From positions 18,255,818 through 18,319,817 of the forward strand of contig CM067343.1 in NCBI GenBank assembly GCA_034190875.2: a stretch of DNA of 64,000 bases. The letters run 5' to 3'. This document shows, in pieces, positions 51,420-63,548 of this stretch (positions within the stretch are counted from its first letter, which is position 1; each line of letters begins with the position of its first letter). The DNA is from Urechis unicinctus. Its lineage: Eukaryota; Annelida; Polychaeta; Xenopneusta; Urechidae. The notes beneath the pieces are model-generated. The model saw nothing but the letters and a program-made list of their open reading frames with translations, had not been told where the DNA came from and made no database searches. A program made the position numbers and the translations under genes.

Positions 51420-52215
51420 ATACTGACCAGAGCATATGAAAATGAAGCTGGAATACAGCTGATTCATTAATTCCAGGTGGCAAATCACCATTTATGACTA
51501 GTTTAATGGAATCAAGTATATATAATCCTACCATGAAACTGTCTGCCCAAAAGAACATCAATTGATATGTACCAATTTATAAATAAGTGTTTGGTATAAG
51601 CACCAAGTTGGATCCTCAATTAAATGTCATAAATGATGAACATACAACACAGAAGCATTGCATGTGGCCAATTGCTTACTTTTACACCACTGATCCTGAC
51701 GGGGGAGCATTTTATATCTAAATCGAGGTTTTCCTGCCAGTGACCTTGACTCAAAACATCATTCGGAATTGCACCATGAATATATCGATCACAATAATGG
51801 AAATTGGCACACATTTGGGATTAGTTATCCATCAATCATTCATTGTAGGTGAAAACATGATTTGACTATATGTAAAAATAGTATACTGTGCACCCATTGG
51901 CACACGTTGCACTCGAAATGTAAATTGGTTTGTCGAGAATGTGACAGGACGAGCTCTTATCGGACTCTCTAGAGCATTCTGCATGACAGCGTATCATTGT
52001 CTTCATTTTCCCGCCAGAAGCGAGAGGTGTATTGTCGGGGACCATTGAAGGAAATATGGAACTCAAAATGCTGCAAATGCCATAGGACCTTCATTAAAAG
52101 CAATATGTTTGCATTTTAATGTGCCCATATAGAATAAATTTACTGTTGGCAATGCTAATCACATATTCTGCTCATGTGCAAATGTGGTGTATTCTCAAAA
52201 AGCATTGCGATTCTA
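51420..52215 (+). repeat. Dispersed repeat D, copy 2 (uninterrupted)
   Basis: Joins without a gap the two parts found at 31620-31765 and 34098-34755. Junction text here is AAAAGAACATCAATTGATAT. It is the reference for the 2.3-kb length difference in copy 1. Confidence 0.85.
51680..51814 (-). CDS. Candidate exon in repeat D copy 2
   Basis: Minus frame from ATG at 51814 that reaches GTAAAA|GTAAGC (donor 51679-51674). Unspliced it runs on to 51620. The product starts MCANFHYCDRYIHG and contains LSQGHWQENLDLDI. Copy 1 keeps MCADFHNCE, then MSQGHCQENLDFGI, with a stop and one-base indels, and retains the GTAAGC donor. One copy open and the other broken, plus a conserved donor, favours a former exon. 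Family unknown. Confidence 0.33.
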
Positions 52216-53901
52216 ACTTAATCAAAGACCACCTGAATACGACAAAACTCCATTAGACATGTGATGTTATACTATATTGTCTTCAATCACAGTTTGTTAT
52301 ACCGGTATAATATATTTCGGTGAACACTTTCTTTGTGGTTATATTGCATCCCTACTTTGTTAAGAAACACCACTCTTCACAAGAAACAATTCATCGATGA
52401 ATGAACGCAATGCGTTTTCATAATGTGGTACATTTTGATGCTTTCAATATCCCCGATAGTGCTTTATAACGTTGAGTGAAAATAAGCGACCAACATTGGT
52501 ATATGTTTAACTTCTAGTGATTGCTGTTACTTATCTGGCATTACTGTTACATATCAACTCGACATTTTACCATTGAACAATGAATTAGGCACTCTATCTA
52601 TCAAAGACACAATATAATTCTATTTGTTGAATACATCTCAAGATGTAACGTAATAAATACACAAAAGTGACGGATTAATTTGATACGATAGGATTTAAAT
52701 TTTTAGGTTGCAGAAAGTACATCTTTCACAGGATGCTTTTTAAATGGGCCCATCGAGTCACAAAGGTAATAATACACCATACCTGAACTTCATGGCAGAA
52801 TCCTTTAATAACGATATAGAAGATGCATGACCCTTTAACCAGCGTATTGAGTGCGCACAAATTATTTTGCAACTGGAATCCAAAGAGAGTATATCCATGA
52901 CTATGGCCAGTTCTTTTATATCTACGCTATCTGCATTCCATCTATGGTGCGCAAGAAGCACTTCTTCATAAATTACCGCTTTGTTATTCATATGAGGAAT
53001 TTGTATTTCCCTGCTATGGGTTTTTGCTATCTAAGTAACCTTCCTGATTGCTAGGTGTCTCTCATACATAATTACTCTTAGCACATGGTTTGATAACATA
53101 CTATCATCACATACGCTCACAGCAGTTACACCTTCATTATATATCTTAATTAATAGAACACAGCCACATTGTGTAGGCAGACACTAAGATATCCACATCC
53201 GATGAGCAGTTTATTAATGATGAAAAATTCATCTGAAAATCCAAAGATCCCATAGCAACATTACACAGAAGCAAAGGTGATAAACAACTTGTCCTCGCTA
53301 TTAATTCCCAAAACATTGCTGCATAAATTTTGGTTACAATCGTCTTACTCTAATGTACAAATGGCTTATAGATTATGAACGTGAACTGGAACTGAAATCC
53401 TCAATACTTCAGTCGACACAGAGACAGAGCAGGTTATGCAAACCGCCATGGCGATGCAGTTGGTCGTATCGTCCTCGCATGCAGTCACCGTAATCAATAA
53501 AATCTATCGAGTAGATCCCCAACCCATCCGGTACCACGACGTTTACAGGTAGCAACATTACACAGAAGCAAAGGTAAACAACGGATAGGACAATAACTTC
53601 TGAACATAACCAGTATTAGCTATAATTACATGTGAGCGATTATTCTATGCTCGCATACAGCTACGAGACAAGCTGAATACACAGAACGCCAAGAGCTATA
53701 TTCCTCTGACTAAGGTACATTCCTCAATCTCTACTTTATGAGGAATTCACATGAGAGCATATGTAGCCATTTTGTATTTTCATAATGGTATTTGTTTTCC
53801 TCTGTTATTATAGCACCTGCAAACGTCGTGGTACCAAGCTTTGTAACTGTTGAAAGCATCATAGGTCAAATATCACGATTACTCTTTACAAACTTGCTAA
53901 G
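52216..53901. other. Single-copy DNA with a 26-bp repeat
   Basis: No supported gene. TAGCAACATTACACAGAAGC plus six further bases recurs exactly at 53253 and 53550. Opposing 77- and 67-codon frames near 52758-53054 are unsupported. Confidence 0.5.
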
Positions 53902-54231
53902 ACTCAAATTCCATAAACGTTACATAAATCAATTATAACTACATCGAGTTGGATAATACTATTTTTATGCATGTTCTGTCTTGAAATTGCGGTGCAGATA
54001 ACAGATAAATTGCCATTTAAGACGTTCTATTCCAATAACGGCTGCTTGTTATATATCTTTAATGAGAGTGAATTGTGAGGGGGTTTACATAAATGCATTG
54101 CCTAACTTGCGTATTCAACTAGAACACAACAAAAACGCTCATGAAGACTGACGCTCAATTACAATACCTATCTATCACCGCCGCATTTATAAGTGAGCTC
54201 TCGATCGCATTGATTGGTAACGTCATACACC
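53902..54231 (+). repeat. 330-bp tandem duplication F, copy 1
   Basis: Nearly identical to 54232-54563. Starts ACTCAAATTCCATAAACG and ends at CATACACC. Contains a 38-codon frame (54141-54257) with TDAQLQYLSITAAFISELSI, cut short by the junction with copy 2. Confidence 0.93.
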
Positions 54232-54563
54232 ACTCAAATTCCATAAACGTTACATAAATCAATTATAACTACATCGAGTTGGATAATACTATTTTTATGC
54301 ATGTTCTGTCTTGAAATTGCGGTGCAGATAACAGAGAGATTGCCATTTAAGACGTTCTATTCCAATAACGGCTGCTTGTTATATATCTTTAATGAGGGTG
54401 AATTGTGAGGGGGTTTACATAAATGCATTGCCTATCTTGCGTATTCAACTAGAACACACAAAAAACCGCTAATGAAAACTGACGCTCAATTACAATACCT
54501 ATCTATCACCGCCGCATTTATAAGTGAGCTCTCGATCACAATGATTGGTAACGTCATACACCA
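54232..54563 (+). repeat. 330-bp tandem duplication F, copy 2
   Basis: Second, nearly identical copy. Unlike copy 1 it continues into the original downstream sequence, so its frame at 54472 stays open. Confidence 0.93.
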
Positions 54564-54678
54564 CTACCATCAGCAGCGAGTTATTCGTACCTCATGCAAC
54601 CTACCCAACAGTCTACAATGGATATATCACAGAGCACTAACTACGCCTACATTCTGTAATCCATCGGTGTTGTCGTAG
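54472..54678 (+). CDS. 68-codon frame of family F
   Basis: ATG at 54472 to a TAG at 54676. Includes MKTDAQLQYLSITAAFISEL and GNVIHHYHQQRVIRTSCNLP. A diverged third copy (about 54697-54860) keeps KTDAQLQYLS with changes at third positions only (ACT/ACC, CAA/CAG, TAC/TAT, TCT/TCA). After an indel it also keeps SELSIT.IG..IHH.H and CNLP. That pattern is one of the better coding signals in the window. The N-terminal region is mildly hydrophobic. No family is recognised, and other exons are not identified. Confidence 0.35.
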   Translation: MKTDAQLQYLSITAAFISELSITMIGNVIHHYHQQRVIRTSCNLPNSLQWIYHRALTTPTFCNPSVLS

Positions 54679-54860
54679 AACAAAAATAAACGTTAATAAA
54701 GACCGACGCTCAATTACAGTATCTATCAGGCATTGCCTTGACCTCCACGGCCGCATGAATTAAAGTGAGCTCTCTATCACAACAATTGGTGAGATCATAC
54801 ACCATTTCCATTAGCCGCGCGTTATTGGTAAGCTATGCAACCTACCCATCTGTCTACAAT
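54679..54860 (+). pseudogene. Diverged, broken third copy of family F
   Basis: Aligns with 54455-54640 but has an in-frame stop in place of a Gln codon, an insertion after TATCTATCA and a shifted reading frame. It keeps AGTGAGCTCTC and TGCAACCTACCC. TTG|GTAAGC occurs where copy 2 has TTCGTACC. Confidence 0.5.
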
Positions 54861-56846
54861 CCACTTATCACGGAGGACAACTCAGGCTCTTTAACAAGAG
54901 GTGCATACTAAAGTGCGTACACTTCCACGATTTGTTCTTTATTGACATTCGCTCTTCTTTAAGAGTTAGTTTCTTGGACATAAGGCATCACCTTTGTCTC
55001 TCCATGATAATGCATTAAACAAAAAGCTGAATCTTCTTGCTGAATAAATAGCCGAAATTTGCAAATTGTTTTTCTGCTAGGAAATTTCGAGTTGATTGAG
55101 AAATCATCCCAACGGTTTGGAGTAACAAAATCCATTGTTCAGAATCCGTGGGCTAGATTCTCACAAGCAATGATAATTATGCTGCCGTTGTTTTTTTATC
55201 AATAATTGGGTTTCGACCCGCCATTGCCCATGCAATGCAAATATCATATTTTGACACTACTCCGCGCAAATTGTATGGCACTTCAGTCGTTTATCGAAAG
55301 TCAAGTGAGATTTACTCAGATATATTAATGTCAAGCGAGGTACATTGTTGTATATATAAATGAAGAATTTGTTTTGTTTCCTCCAGTCAAAACATTGACG
55401 AAAATACAGATAATCCCTAAAGGTATCATTGCATGTAATCACACTCATTCACTTTCCATGTCATACCCTCAAGGTAGCAAGCATAGACAGTGATTGACGT
55501 TTCCATTAAACTCAGTAAGCAAACAACACGTCGGCTAGGCCATGTAATCTGCCATATCAATACTTAGCTATTTACTATTTGTGTACTACGGTAAAGCTAG
55601 ATACATGAATATGGCGTATTAAATTAATATCGTATAAATGCTTTAGCTAGCATTGGATCCAAGATCAGTTTATATGATCCAACAAAATACACCGAACTGG
55701 GGAAATCAATTGACTCTCCGTCTCGTGTAGGCTGTAGAAGTCGTCTAGCATAAGTTCCATCTGCAAACTCTATGCATTCTCAAACGAATAGTTCAATCAC
55801 ATGGTGGGCAAATTTTTATACCTTCTTCTTATTAACCGGCTATTCATTCCAAATAGCGTTGTGGTACTTACCAACGGCAACAATTATTGGTAAGCAACTC
55901 AACTCAACTATTTGCAACGACAACCTATGGTATTCTACATTCTCTAACTAAATCTCGCTTTGTCTGCTTGAAATGTTATTCTCTGCTGTCAGGATTATCA
56001 TTGGTATCAGCTAGCTTTATAGTGTAATAAAAAATAGCATATAGAAGAGGTGTGATTAAAATACCATGCCGCTTTGTGCTAGACTCTACAAGATTGAATT
56101 ACTCTGTTATCAAAAAGTTTTCGATCACTTAGAGACACCAATAGCGGTGAGTCGATATCATATCAAATGTTTTGTATTGGGGATAGGAAGTGTGATGTAA
56201 ACCAGGTTCGGCGATCTATGTGATGATCTCAGTCGTAAAAATGATCAAAGACGATCATACTGATTTGCACAAACACCGTATTCAAATAGACAATTTGATA
56301 AAATGTATACAAACACAACGATTAAAAACGAATATGGCCTTGCAAGGAAGTGAACTTTGATATACATTGTTGATTACTTAACAGAACATTCATTCAAGAA
56401 TGAATCACCACTACGAATTGTGAGCAAACTATGCTGATGATAAAGCACTAGCTATGACAGCAGATATTCGTTATTATAAAGATTATCTTGTGGCACATCT
56501 TTTTATCATGTTTTTTTCTGAAAACTATGTCACGATATCATAAGATGCAATAGTCTTAGCAATATAACAGTAGATCTTTACAATACAGCATGGAAAAGAG
56601 CATTTTACTGGCTCACACTGCCTGTAAATCATGATATGAACGATTGACCGTATGGTTGTTCCACAAATGTGAATCATGCCAATAATGCGATTTGTGGTTA
56701 ACATTAATGCTGGAGCACGTGTTGTGAAAGTAATTACATTTAATTCTCACTTGCATCAGTTAAACAGTGCGTATACACCTTGCATAATTCAGGACTGTTT
56801 GTATTATTGTGCATTTGCATTTGCAAGAAGTAGCTGTCCTACTGAT
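54861..56846. other. Single-copy DNA, no supported gene
   Basis: A 63-codon minus frame (55257-55448) and a 70-codon plus frame ending in poly-Gly from the G tract (56676-56888) are unsupported. ATTG|GTAAGC near 55889 lacks an associated open exon. Confidence 0.5.
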
Positions 56847-56872
56847 GTGGGAGGTGGTGGGGGGGGGGGGGG
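56847..56872 (+). repeat. Poly-G tract
   Basis: G-rich run ending in about 14 consecutive G (56859-56872), preceded by GTGGGAGGTGGT. It could form a G-quadruplex and is a likely sequencing weak point. Confidence 0.95.
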
Positions 56873-58114
56873 TTACATTAAGAACTAAGAGTGTCCTCTG
56901 GTTATTGGTCTATTCTTTACTGCTTAACTTGGGTGTACGACAAGCGATTTCGAATGGCAATCGTGCAAAGTGCTTGTGACACTTAAAACATGTAGAGCAA
57001 TATTACAATGCTACACAATGCATAACGTATCATATTGACATACAATTATTGAAAGCTGATAACATAATAGCTTTAGGCTGAATGCGATTATTGCTCGGCA
57101 CACGTTTCAATTATTGAGATAGGTGCAAAGAAAGAGACTTCACAAATCCATATTACTCTCGCGTCCTCTTTTGTTGTCTAACATTGTCTCTCTAATAGGC
57201 CATTTGTTTTAATGACAATCTGTAATATTGCTTATGTGATGATATATCTAGTTTGTTAGCGTTGAGTAGGTTGTTATCAGGGCGCGAGTTGAAACTCATT
57301 GTTCTCACAAGCGGCGAGCCACCAAGCGATGAATCATAATCAGCAGAATTTCCCTTTCTTTATTGTGTTCATATACTTCAAGCAGTGATTATAACCGTTC
57401 CTCTTATAGTTTCTTAGCCAATTGCTCGTACCAACGTGCGCTCATGGGCGCGATTCATTTACCAAAATACCATATACGTAGATAAAAATGTTTAGCAGTA
57501 CTTGTTTCGGACGACTCGGAAAATAAAACGTGGTTATTTATCATGATAACTACAAACATTCATACGCAGCAAAACGCCACAAAGGCTCGTTTATATACAG
57601 GCGGGTTGGTTCGGTGATTATTTCAGTATTCGTGATACATTGACAGCACGTGTGTTTCTGTACGTTTACGTTTAGCAAGTCTGCTTCGTACATTTGTTCT
57701 GTATTGAGTTGTTTCACCCTGAATTTGATCTTATGTACCTACGTCAAACAGAACCATCACAGAAGTGAGCGGTTGTTATATCGCTGAATGTATAAAACGG
57801 GATCCCTAACCAGTTTTAACGGCAATCATCTTAGCCTGAATGGTCAATGGTATCCGGCTTTTGATGGTGTTCCTTAGTCCTTTAGCTTAAAGATCACTTT
57901 GAGCCGAAAGCAACCGTAGTTCGGCGAAAGAACTTTATATAATATTGACGCTTTCATTGCAACATCGTTTGATGTATTTCGATGCAACGCCACGTTTTTG
58001 GCGGATCTAGGAGTTAAAACACTGTAAATGCCTGGATTTACTGAAGACGCTTTTCAGTTTCATTGATGTCATATCGTTATCATATTTGGCAAGCTGCTTT
58101 TCTGTCGGGTAATA
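56873..58114. other. Single-copy DNA, nothing seen
   Basis: No frame above 60 codons, no repeat partner and no splice-bounded exon. Confidence 0.55.
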
Positions 58115-58216
58115 ATGGCAAGGAAGAAGAGCAAGAAACAAAGGACCTTTAAAGCGTTTGGTCCTGGTTGGCTCGGACCATGTACCTCAAACCAACCGGG
58201 TGTGAAATACCTTTAA
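58115..58216 (+). CDS. 33-codon basic small frame
   Basis: ATG in a good context (TAATAATGGC, G at +4) to a TAA. The start MARKKSKKQRTFKAFG is strongly basic, like a nuclear signal or RNA-binding tail, and is followed by PGWLGPC. A different plus frame (58168-58419) overlaps it and carries the repeat C coding-like stretch, so the two may be pieces of one gene joined by an intron or frameshift. Small and unrecognised. Confidence 0.22.
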   Translation: MARKKSKKQRTFKAFGPGWLGPCTSNQPGVKYL

Positions 58217-58419
58217 TCGAATACCCACAAAAACAGTACAACCGCCATAACTCGTCGAAGTATTTCGTCGAAGTGCTGGAAAAGATACTAGTCGGTTGTT
58301 TTAAATATCACTTTAGTGGCCTTGAGCAACTACGAGGGCGGGCGACACAACCAGTTAGTTTAATGCCCAATCTCGCTCGAACACAAGCAATTTGTTCGGG
58401 AAAATTGAGAGCATCATAA
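58168..58419 (+). CDS. 83-codon frame covering repeat C copy 2
   Basis: Opens at a TTG; the first ATG is at 58180. Contains KYFVEVLEKILVGCFKYHF then LEQLRGRATQPVS. The last stretch is shared in frame with repeat C copy 1 (9230-9280), where it ends at a perfect GTAAGT donor. Here the donor is GTTAGT, so splicing would fail and the frame reads on to 58419. An overlapping minus frame (58355-58576) also shows similarity to copy 1 (GYVNFDE.Q.Q.LN), which probably reflects DNA similarity. Confidence 0.3.
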   Translation: MARTMYLKPTGCEIPLIEYPQKQYNRHNSSKYFVEVLEKILVGCFKYHFSGLEQLRGRATQPVSLMPNLARTQAICSGKLRAS

Positions 58420-59745
58420 ATGTGTTTAAAGATTGAATCTGATGCTCGTCAAAATTGACATATCCAATCTTTGCCCTGGGAAAATTTACATGGCAGCCGT
58501 AATGCACCTCAGAGATCGATGCTTCAGATATTTTAGGCAAGAAACAAATGTTACATCTGGACAATGCTTTTACCATAATATGAATTATTACAAACAGTGG
58601 TAAATAGTGTTATGCAATCCAGTGCCATATATGTTACAAATCATGATCATTAGGCATTTTCAACATTAAGTAGACATTTTGCGATTGCACATCAGCTACT
58701 TACTGCTTAGAGCCCATAGTGGGCCAGGTATCTCGCGGTTTACAGCCTCCATTATAGAGATACATTTTAGATCAATGCGTTCAATAGTGTTCCTTTGTCA
58801 TTATGTGATTAAAAGTATAATGATGTCAAGTAGATGAATGTCCTCACTGTTATTGCATGGTCAGATAAGTCATTCACATGTCATTAACAGCGGAAGTATT
58901 GTCTTCAGGGAAGCAATAAGACATTAACAGCAAAAGAATAAAAATTCAACGTTTACGTTGCTTAATCGACTGATGTGGTCCCTTCTAAGCAAGATAATAC
59001 TCGTAAAAATCGTTGTTAATCATTCACCCTGATTTACCTATTGGTATCATTGCTGATAACATACTAATGGATATGCTGCATTGAATAAATATGTGCCTTT
59101 ACTATTATGTATACATTATTTTACATGGCAATTAACTCACCGATTATGTAATAAGTCCAATAACAATTGGGTCCTATGAGTGTAAGTAAGTAGAACTTTT
59201 ATTTGCTTAAAGATATATCGTAAATACCAAAAGGCACGTAGGAATGGATCAAAGAACTAGGAACAAGAAAGGCAATTGGATTTCGTGTTACAAGAAATTG
59301 GTTCAAATTTGCCATTCATAGCAGAGTTAAGTGACATATCAGGGCCACAATATTTGTTCACTACACCTTTTACTGCGAATTACCTTATGCTACTTAACAT
59401 TCTCTGTCCGCCTCAACATCTGCTTAGTTATAATCAACAAGTCATTCTTGATTATGTAGAGTCTTCATTTGGTGTTTGACGTTAGTTTGAATTACGAAGG
59501 TTAAACTAACCACCAGCTATTGACAACAAAGTGCATTATTATTATTCCAGACTTTTACCAAGCTCATCTACAAATGTATTTATTGCTGCACTAAGATAAC
59601 ACCATCTGATACAGCGCCGTGAAAGTTATATAGCTGATCGTTTGTTGCATTTTCGAGTAACAATGTATCATAACATATTTGGTCGTGAGAAGTTAAGGCA
59701 TATGTTGAGTACTGTTTGCATAATTTTGCCAAGTTGTAAGCTGCA
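58310..59745 (+). repeat. Dispersed repeat C, copy 2
   Basis: Partner of 9210-10065. About 615 bases (58466-59080) have no counterpart in copy 1. Both sides of that block match it directly. Confidence 0.85.
59276..59479 (+). CDS. 67-codon frame in repeat C copy 2
   Basis: Opens at a TTG and ends with TGA after ESSFGV. Includes ISGPQYLFTTPFTANYLML and LSYNQQVILDYVESSF. Copy 1 (about 9640-9790) preserves SGPQYLFT, LSYN and VILDYV in phase but has three stops where this copy has CAA or GAG codons. Either this copy kept a real exon or copy 1 simply drifted. Family unknown. Confidence 0.22.
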   Translation: MDFVLQEIGSNLPFIAELSDISGPQYLFTTPFTANYLMLLNILCPPQHLLSYNQQVILDYVESSFGV

Positions 59746-61557
59746 TGTCTCAGCGTGCTTCAACAGCAGTAATAAACCCTCGCCTGTAGTATAGACTATG
59801 CATGTCACCATAATACCACATTTTACTCTGTCAGCTTTGCTGTCTTCTAAGTCTAATGTTAAGATATATTGTGCTACTCGTCTAGTTCTAGCCCAGGTTG
59901 ATACCATCAAATTGAAACCCTTTGCTGGCATGTACTTGATAATGAGCAAGCAATTGCCAGCAATTACGTCCTTAGAGCTAACTTGGGAATATTTTTCTTG
60001 GAAATTTGTATTTTATCCTAAATTATATAAAGAGGCATTAAAATTTTCAGCAACATCGTAACAAAAATGTACAACGCAATAAATCAACCACTTTCTCTGA
60101 ATCTTGCACTTGGAATGGATTCAATACAACCGTCAATTTCGTTCATTATGTTTAAGAAAGACAAAAAACCCATCAGGCGGTAAAAGGCAGGATAGTGTAT
60201 AGTCATAGATAGAGACGGGTAGTTTAAGGGAAGGATTCGTCATTTTTAACGTTTTGATGTTCCTATTGTTTTGAAACAATATCGTATCCAATACATGCCC
60301 CGGATATACAGAATTATGACAATGTAATCCATTCAACAATCTGTAATATCAGGTAAGATAATTGTTATAGCTATAAATACCGTAACGTATAGATAATACG
60401 CCAGATTATGTATAAAAGAACGCATATGTCAGGTGTTATAACGTAAAAAGAAGTTATGCCGGCAAAAGACGGCAGACGAAGTGCAACATAGATATCATGC
60501 TTATAAAGTGTTGCGCAGTGTAATATCCCCACTCACAAACGACCTGGAAAGCCTGTTAGATATTGATACCTGAGCCTCATTCCAGTTGGGAGTAAGGTAG
60601 ATTGATTGCTCAGTGGATGTCGGCTGTCTTTTGTTCTACCGGAGGCGGTGGTCTAACGTCCCAACACTGTAGTGTTGAACACGAGCGCAGACACTATGAT
60701 ACATCTGTAGCAGGATAATGCTATAAATTCAAAACAAGAGAATATAATATGTGTGGGATTTTATATCTTCAATATTGCCAATAGTTCTCAAAGTCTATTT
60801 TACAATATTTTTGCGGGCGACACTTATATATTTAAAGCGGGGAAGATATTGATTATATTAACTGAAAAATTTCGTGGCGTGGCTAAATACCTTTTGACTT
60901 TACTTGAATGTTATATAAACGCTTAACATTATATTTTAAACCAGGTTAAGTCAATACTATGTCTGAGGCAGAGTTAAATATGCTGAACCCAGGGTCAAGA
61001 AGAGGATCAAGTAAGCTCCTCTTTGTTTGAAACGATTCAAAACTGGCATGGTGATAACGTATAAAGCATGTAAAAACACAAATAGCTAAACGTATTGGTC
61101 TATTATAAAAAGAGAAACAATTATCTTGCAAATCTACATTTTTCATGATGTATTATTATTCATCTATCCGTATATTTCATATTGTAATGAGCTATGGCTC
61201 ATATCACAGAAGATTTTTCGTGGAATCATCTCAGGCTCACCGCCACGATATGGTATGAAATCCTTTGTGGATGAGTTCTTCGTATTTTTGACGCATCTAC
61301 ACTCAACTACTTCGCGAAAGCATATTTTGACAAACTTATATTGACCAATGCATTAGAATATGCGATATGTATGCCGTCAACCAACATCCAAAGTAAAGCA
61401 ATAGAACTGTTCAGAGTACTGCCTGCAAAGAAGACACAGTAGTTTATTTGAAGCATCAGCGAAACCAATGATGTTGTGCCTCAATGAACAATTACTGACT
61501 GCACGCAGCTACTCGGGCTATTGTCGTTAATTATATGGTTGGTGTCCGTGTCTTTGG
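59746..61557. other. Single-copy DNA, no supported gene
   Basis: Opposing frames at 59668-60061 (93 minus, 87 plus) overlap and cancel as evidence. ATCAG|GTAAGA near 60350 has no open exon before it. No repeat partner is seen beyond repeat C. Confidence 0.5.
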
Positions 61558-61839
61558 ATGTGCTTGCCGCCGTTCGGAAATCTGCGTCGTCATCGCTACA
61601 GTGCTAGGTATCTTTCTATACCATCCTTTAAATTCGAAAGGCATACCACATCTCTTATCTTATTACTTATCATTCCGATACCTGCGCTGAGTACAGATTC
61701 ACGGAGTGTGAATATATTTTATAAAAAGCAATACGACAGCGCAGATGCATTAGGGCTTTCGGATAAACAAAACAGTGCAACTGCAGGAGGGCTTCAAAAT
61801 TATACTTTGATCAAAATTCTGAAAGTGTGCAGAATTTGA
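61558..61839 (+). CDS. 93-codon frame with a signal-like core
   Basis: Opens with ATG at 61558 and ends at a TGA at 61837. A hydrophobic stretch around residues 33-43 (SLILLLIIPIPALS), followed by a polar tail with ADALGLSDKQNSATAGG, resembles a signal peptide and mature chain. However, the hydrophobic core lies late and is preceded by a basic region. An upstream exon or later start may apply. No homology recognised; length is within chance. Confidence 0.2.
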   Translation: MCLPPFGNLRRHRYSARYLSIPSFKFERHTTSLILLLIIPIPALSTDSRSVNIFYKKQYDSADALGLSDKQNSATAGGLQNYTLIKILKVCRI

Positions 61840-61984
61840 TTAAAACATGACCTTGCTTATTGTATGCAGAAATTAATTTCGATAGCCTCACTTTAACTAT
61901 CGTGCTCAGCTGGAAATCGTTATTCTGTAATCTAGAGGTGTTATGTGATACAGATACAATAGGATCCATCATCGGTTACGTATA

Positions 61985-62167
61985 TTGCCACAAGAACAAC
62001 TTAGAGGACATAATTATTCCATGTGTATAACAAACCGTTTAGTGCTGCCACTAGCAGATGATGTGTTTATTCGGTCCTCTTGTGGAGCGAGTGTGCTAGT
62101 GGTACATAGGAAGCCTACACAAAACGACTGCTCAGTTGTTACGGGCCCTCCATGCGCGTATAAATAG
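61985..62167 (+). CDS. 60-codon frame, unrecognised
   Basis: Opens at a TTG, stops with TAG at 62165. Contains LPLADDVFIRSSCGASVLVV and DCSVVTGPPC. Four Cys and few low-complexity residues make it protein-like, but there is no paralogue, splice site or domain to confirm it. Confidence 0.15.
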   Translation: MPQEQLRGHNYSMCITNRLVLPLADDVFIRSSCGASVLVVHRKPTQNDCSVVTGPPCAYK

Positions 62168-63548
62168 GCTAAATGGCATGCAATACGTTAAGTTATATTT
62201 TTTAAACATTGTATTGAACCGCTATTCTGCTAATTCACATCTACGTCGTGTTGAAACTGTTTATAAGGGGGGAGGGGGCTGATACTGGAAAGTCGTGCTA
62301 CTCCATACGAGTAGCTTTTTCGCCCCCTTTACAACCCTGTGGTCTCACCAGAGTGTGCAGATTGCTTGCAATTTTATGACGACTAAGCTGGAACAACGTA
62401 GAACTATATTTCATTCGGATAGATACTGTCCGAATTGAGCTGACATGTTGGCAGGTACGTGTAATTTTTGGGATAGCATCACACAAAGCACTCAGTCATC
62501 CTTATTCACGTGGAAGCTGATTCCTCGCATCTGAAATGCTTTCTGGGGCACTTTGTCATAACATTAATATTAATACAAGTAGACAGAGTCATTGAGCATA
62601 CTCTTTCGCTCAGCGTAAGACGGTCTCAAGAGCAGCAACAATGCATTAATCTTCGTTTCTCGCTTCATAAGAACCCAGGCATCGCTTGGGTTATTTTGAA
62701 ATGACAATGATATTCTCGTAAATATTGTATTAAAGTAATCAAATATGGCGCCGCCGTCGTTTCGACCAATTATGCAGCCAGTAAAACAAAACGAAATGAA
62801 AGTGTGCCTTATTAATAAAGGGTCGTGCAATAATAAACCTAAAAACTATTACCAAAGCCTTATAATGATAAATATTACTATTTGCTAAAGGAAGCTTTAA
62901 CAATTATACTGTGGCAAAATAGATACTTGCATAGAAAACATTTGATACATTTTGCAGATTTCGTGCTTTGATATGAGATACAGCTTAAGTTGTCATTGTG
63001 AAGGCCGAAAATAATGGATGAACCAGCAAGTTCGTCTGTGTCAGTGGGATGTTTCTATTTCAAAAGACGGGATGCGATCTTTTGTGGTTTCCAAAGGTCT
63101 GTCGTCAGTAGAAAGCTCCAATCCCAAAGGGCAGGATGCGATAATATGTCATTGCTTTAAATAATCTATTCAGAGGCACTTTATAAAACTTCTTCACAGA
63201 GTGGTACAATGCATGCCTAAATTTAATGCTCAGCGACGACAGGCACATATTGTCCACTCCAGCTCCTTTTAGTGACCACAATGAGAGCCATATGCCATTT
63301 GATATGATCCCTACTAATAATAACATCACCTATCCTATTTACTTAGGAGTCGCAGTGGTCTAATTCTGTTGCGTGGTGCAAAACGTAAGAAAGATCTCTG
63401 CTAAATTGTTGTATTTGGCACAGCTTCCTTCTCTTCATTTTGATCTCCTCACATCTTGCAACAGATACTTACCCCCTAATTTCTAAATTGCGTCCCTCGA
63501 TCATAAGTTGCTTTAAGTTTTATTGGCTGATGTACCGCGGGGCATTAT
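62168..63548. other. Single-copy DNA, no supported gene
   Basis: Opposing frames at 62510-62830 and a 74-codon minus frame at 63105-63329 are unsupported. A G6-A-G5 run lies at 62267-62278. Confidence 0.5.

Noticed and set aside
56676..56888. 70-codon frame ending in poly-Gly
   Set aside because: The glycine run is the poly-G tract, and the remainder has no support.
58355..58576. Minus-strand GYVNFDE.Q.Q.LN similarity between 9.3 and 58.4 kb as a protein family
   Set aside because: The underlying DNA is about 75-80% identical and the opposite strand shows clearer synonymous changes, so the minus-frame similarity is probably a shadow.
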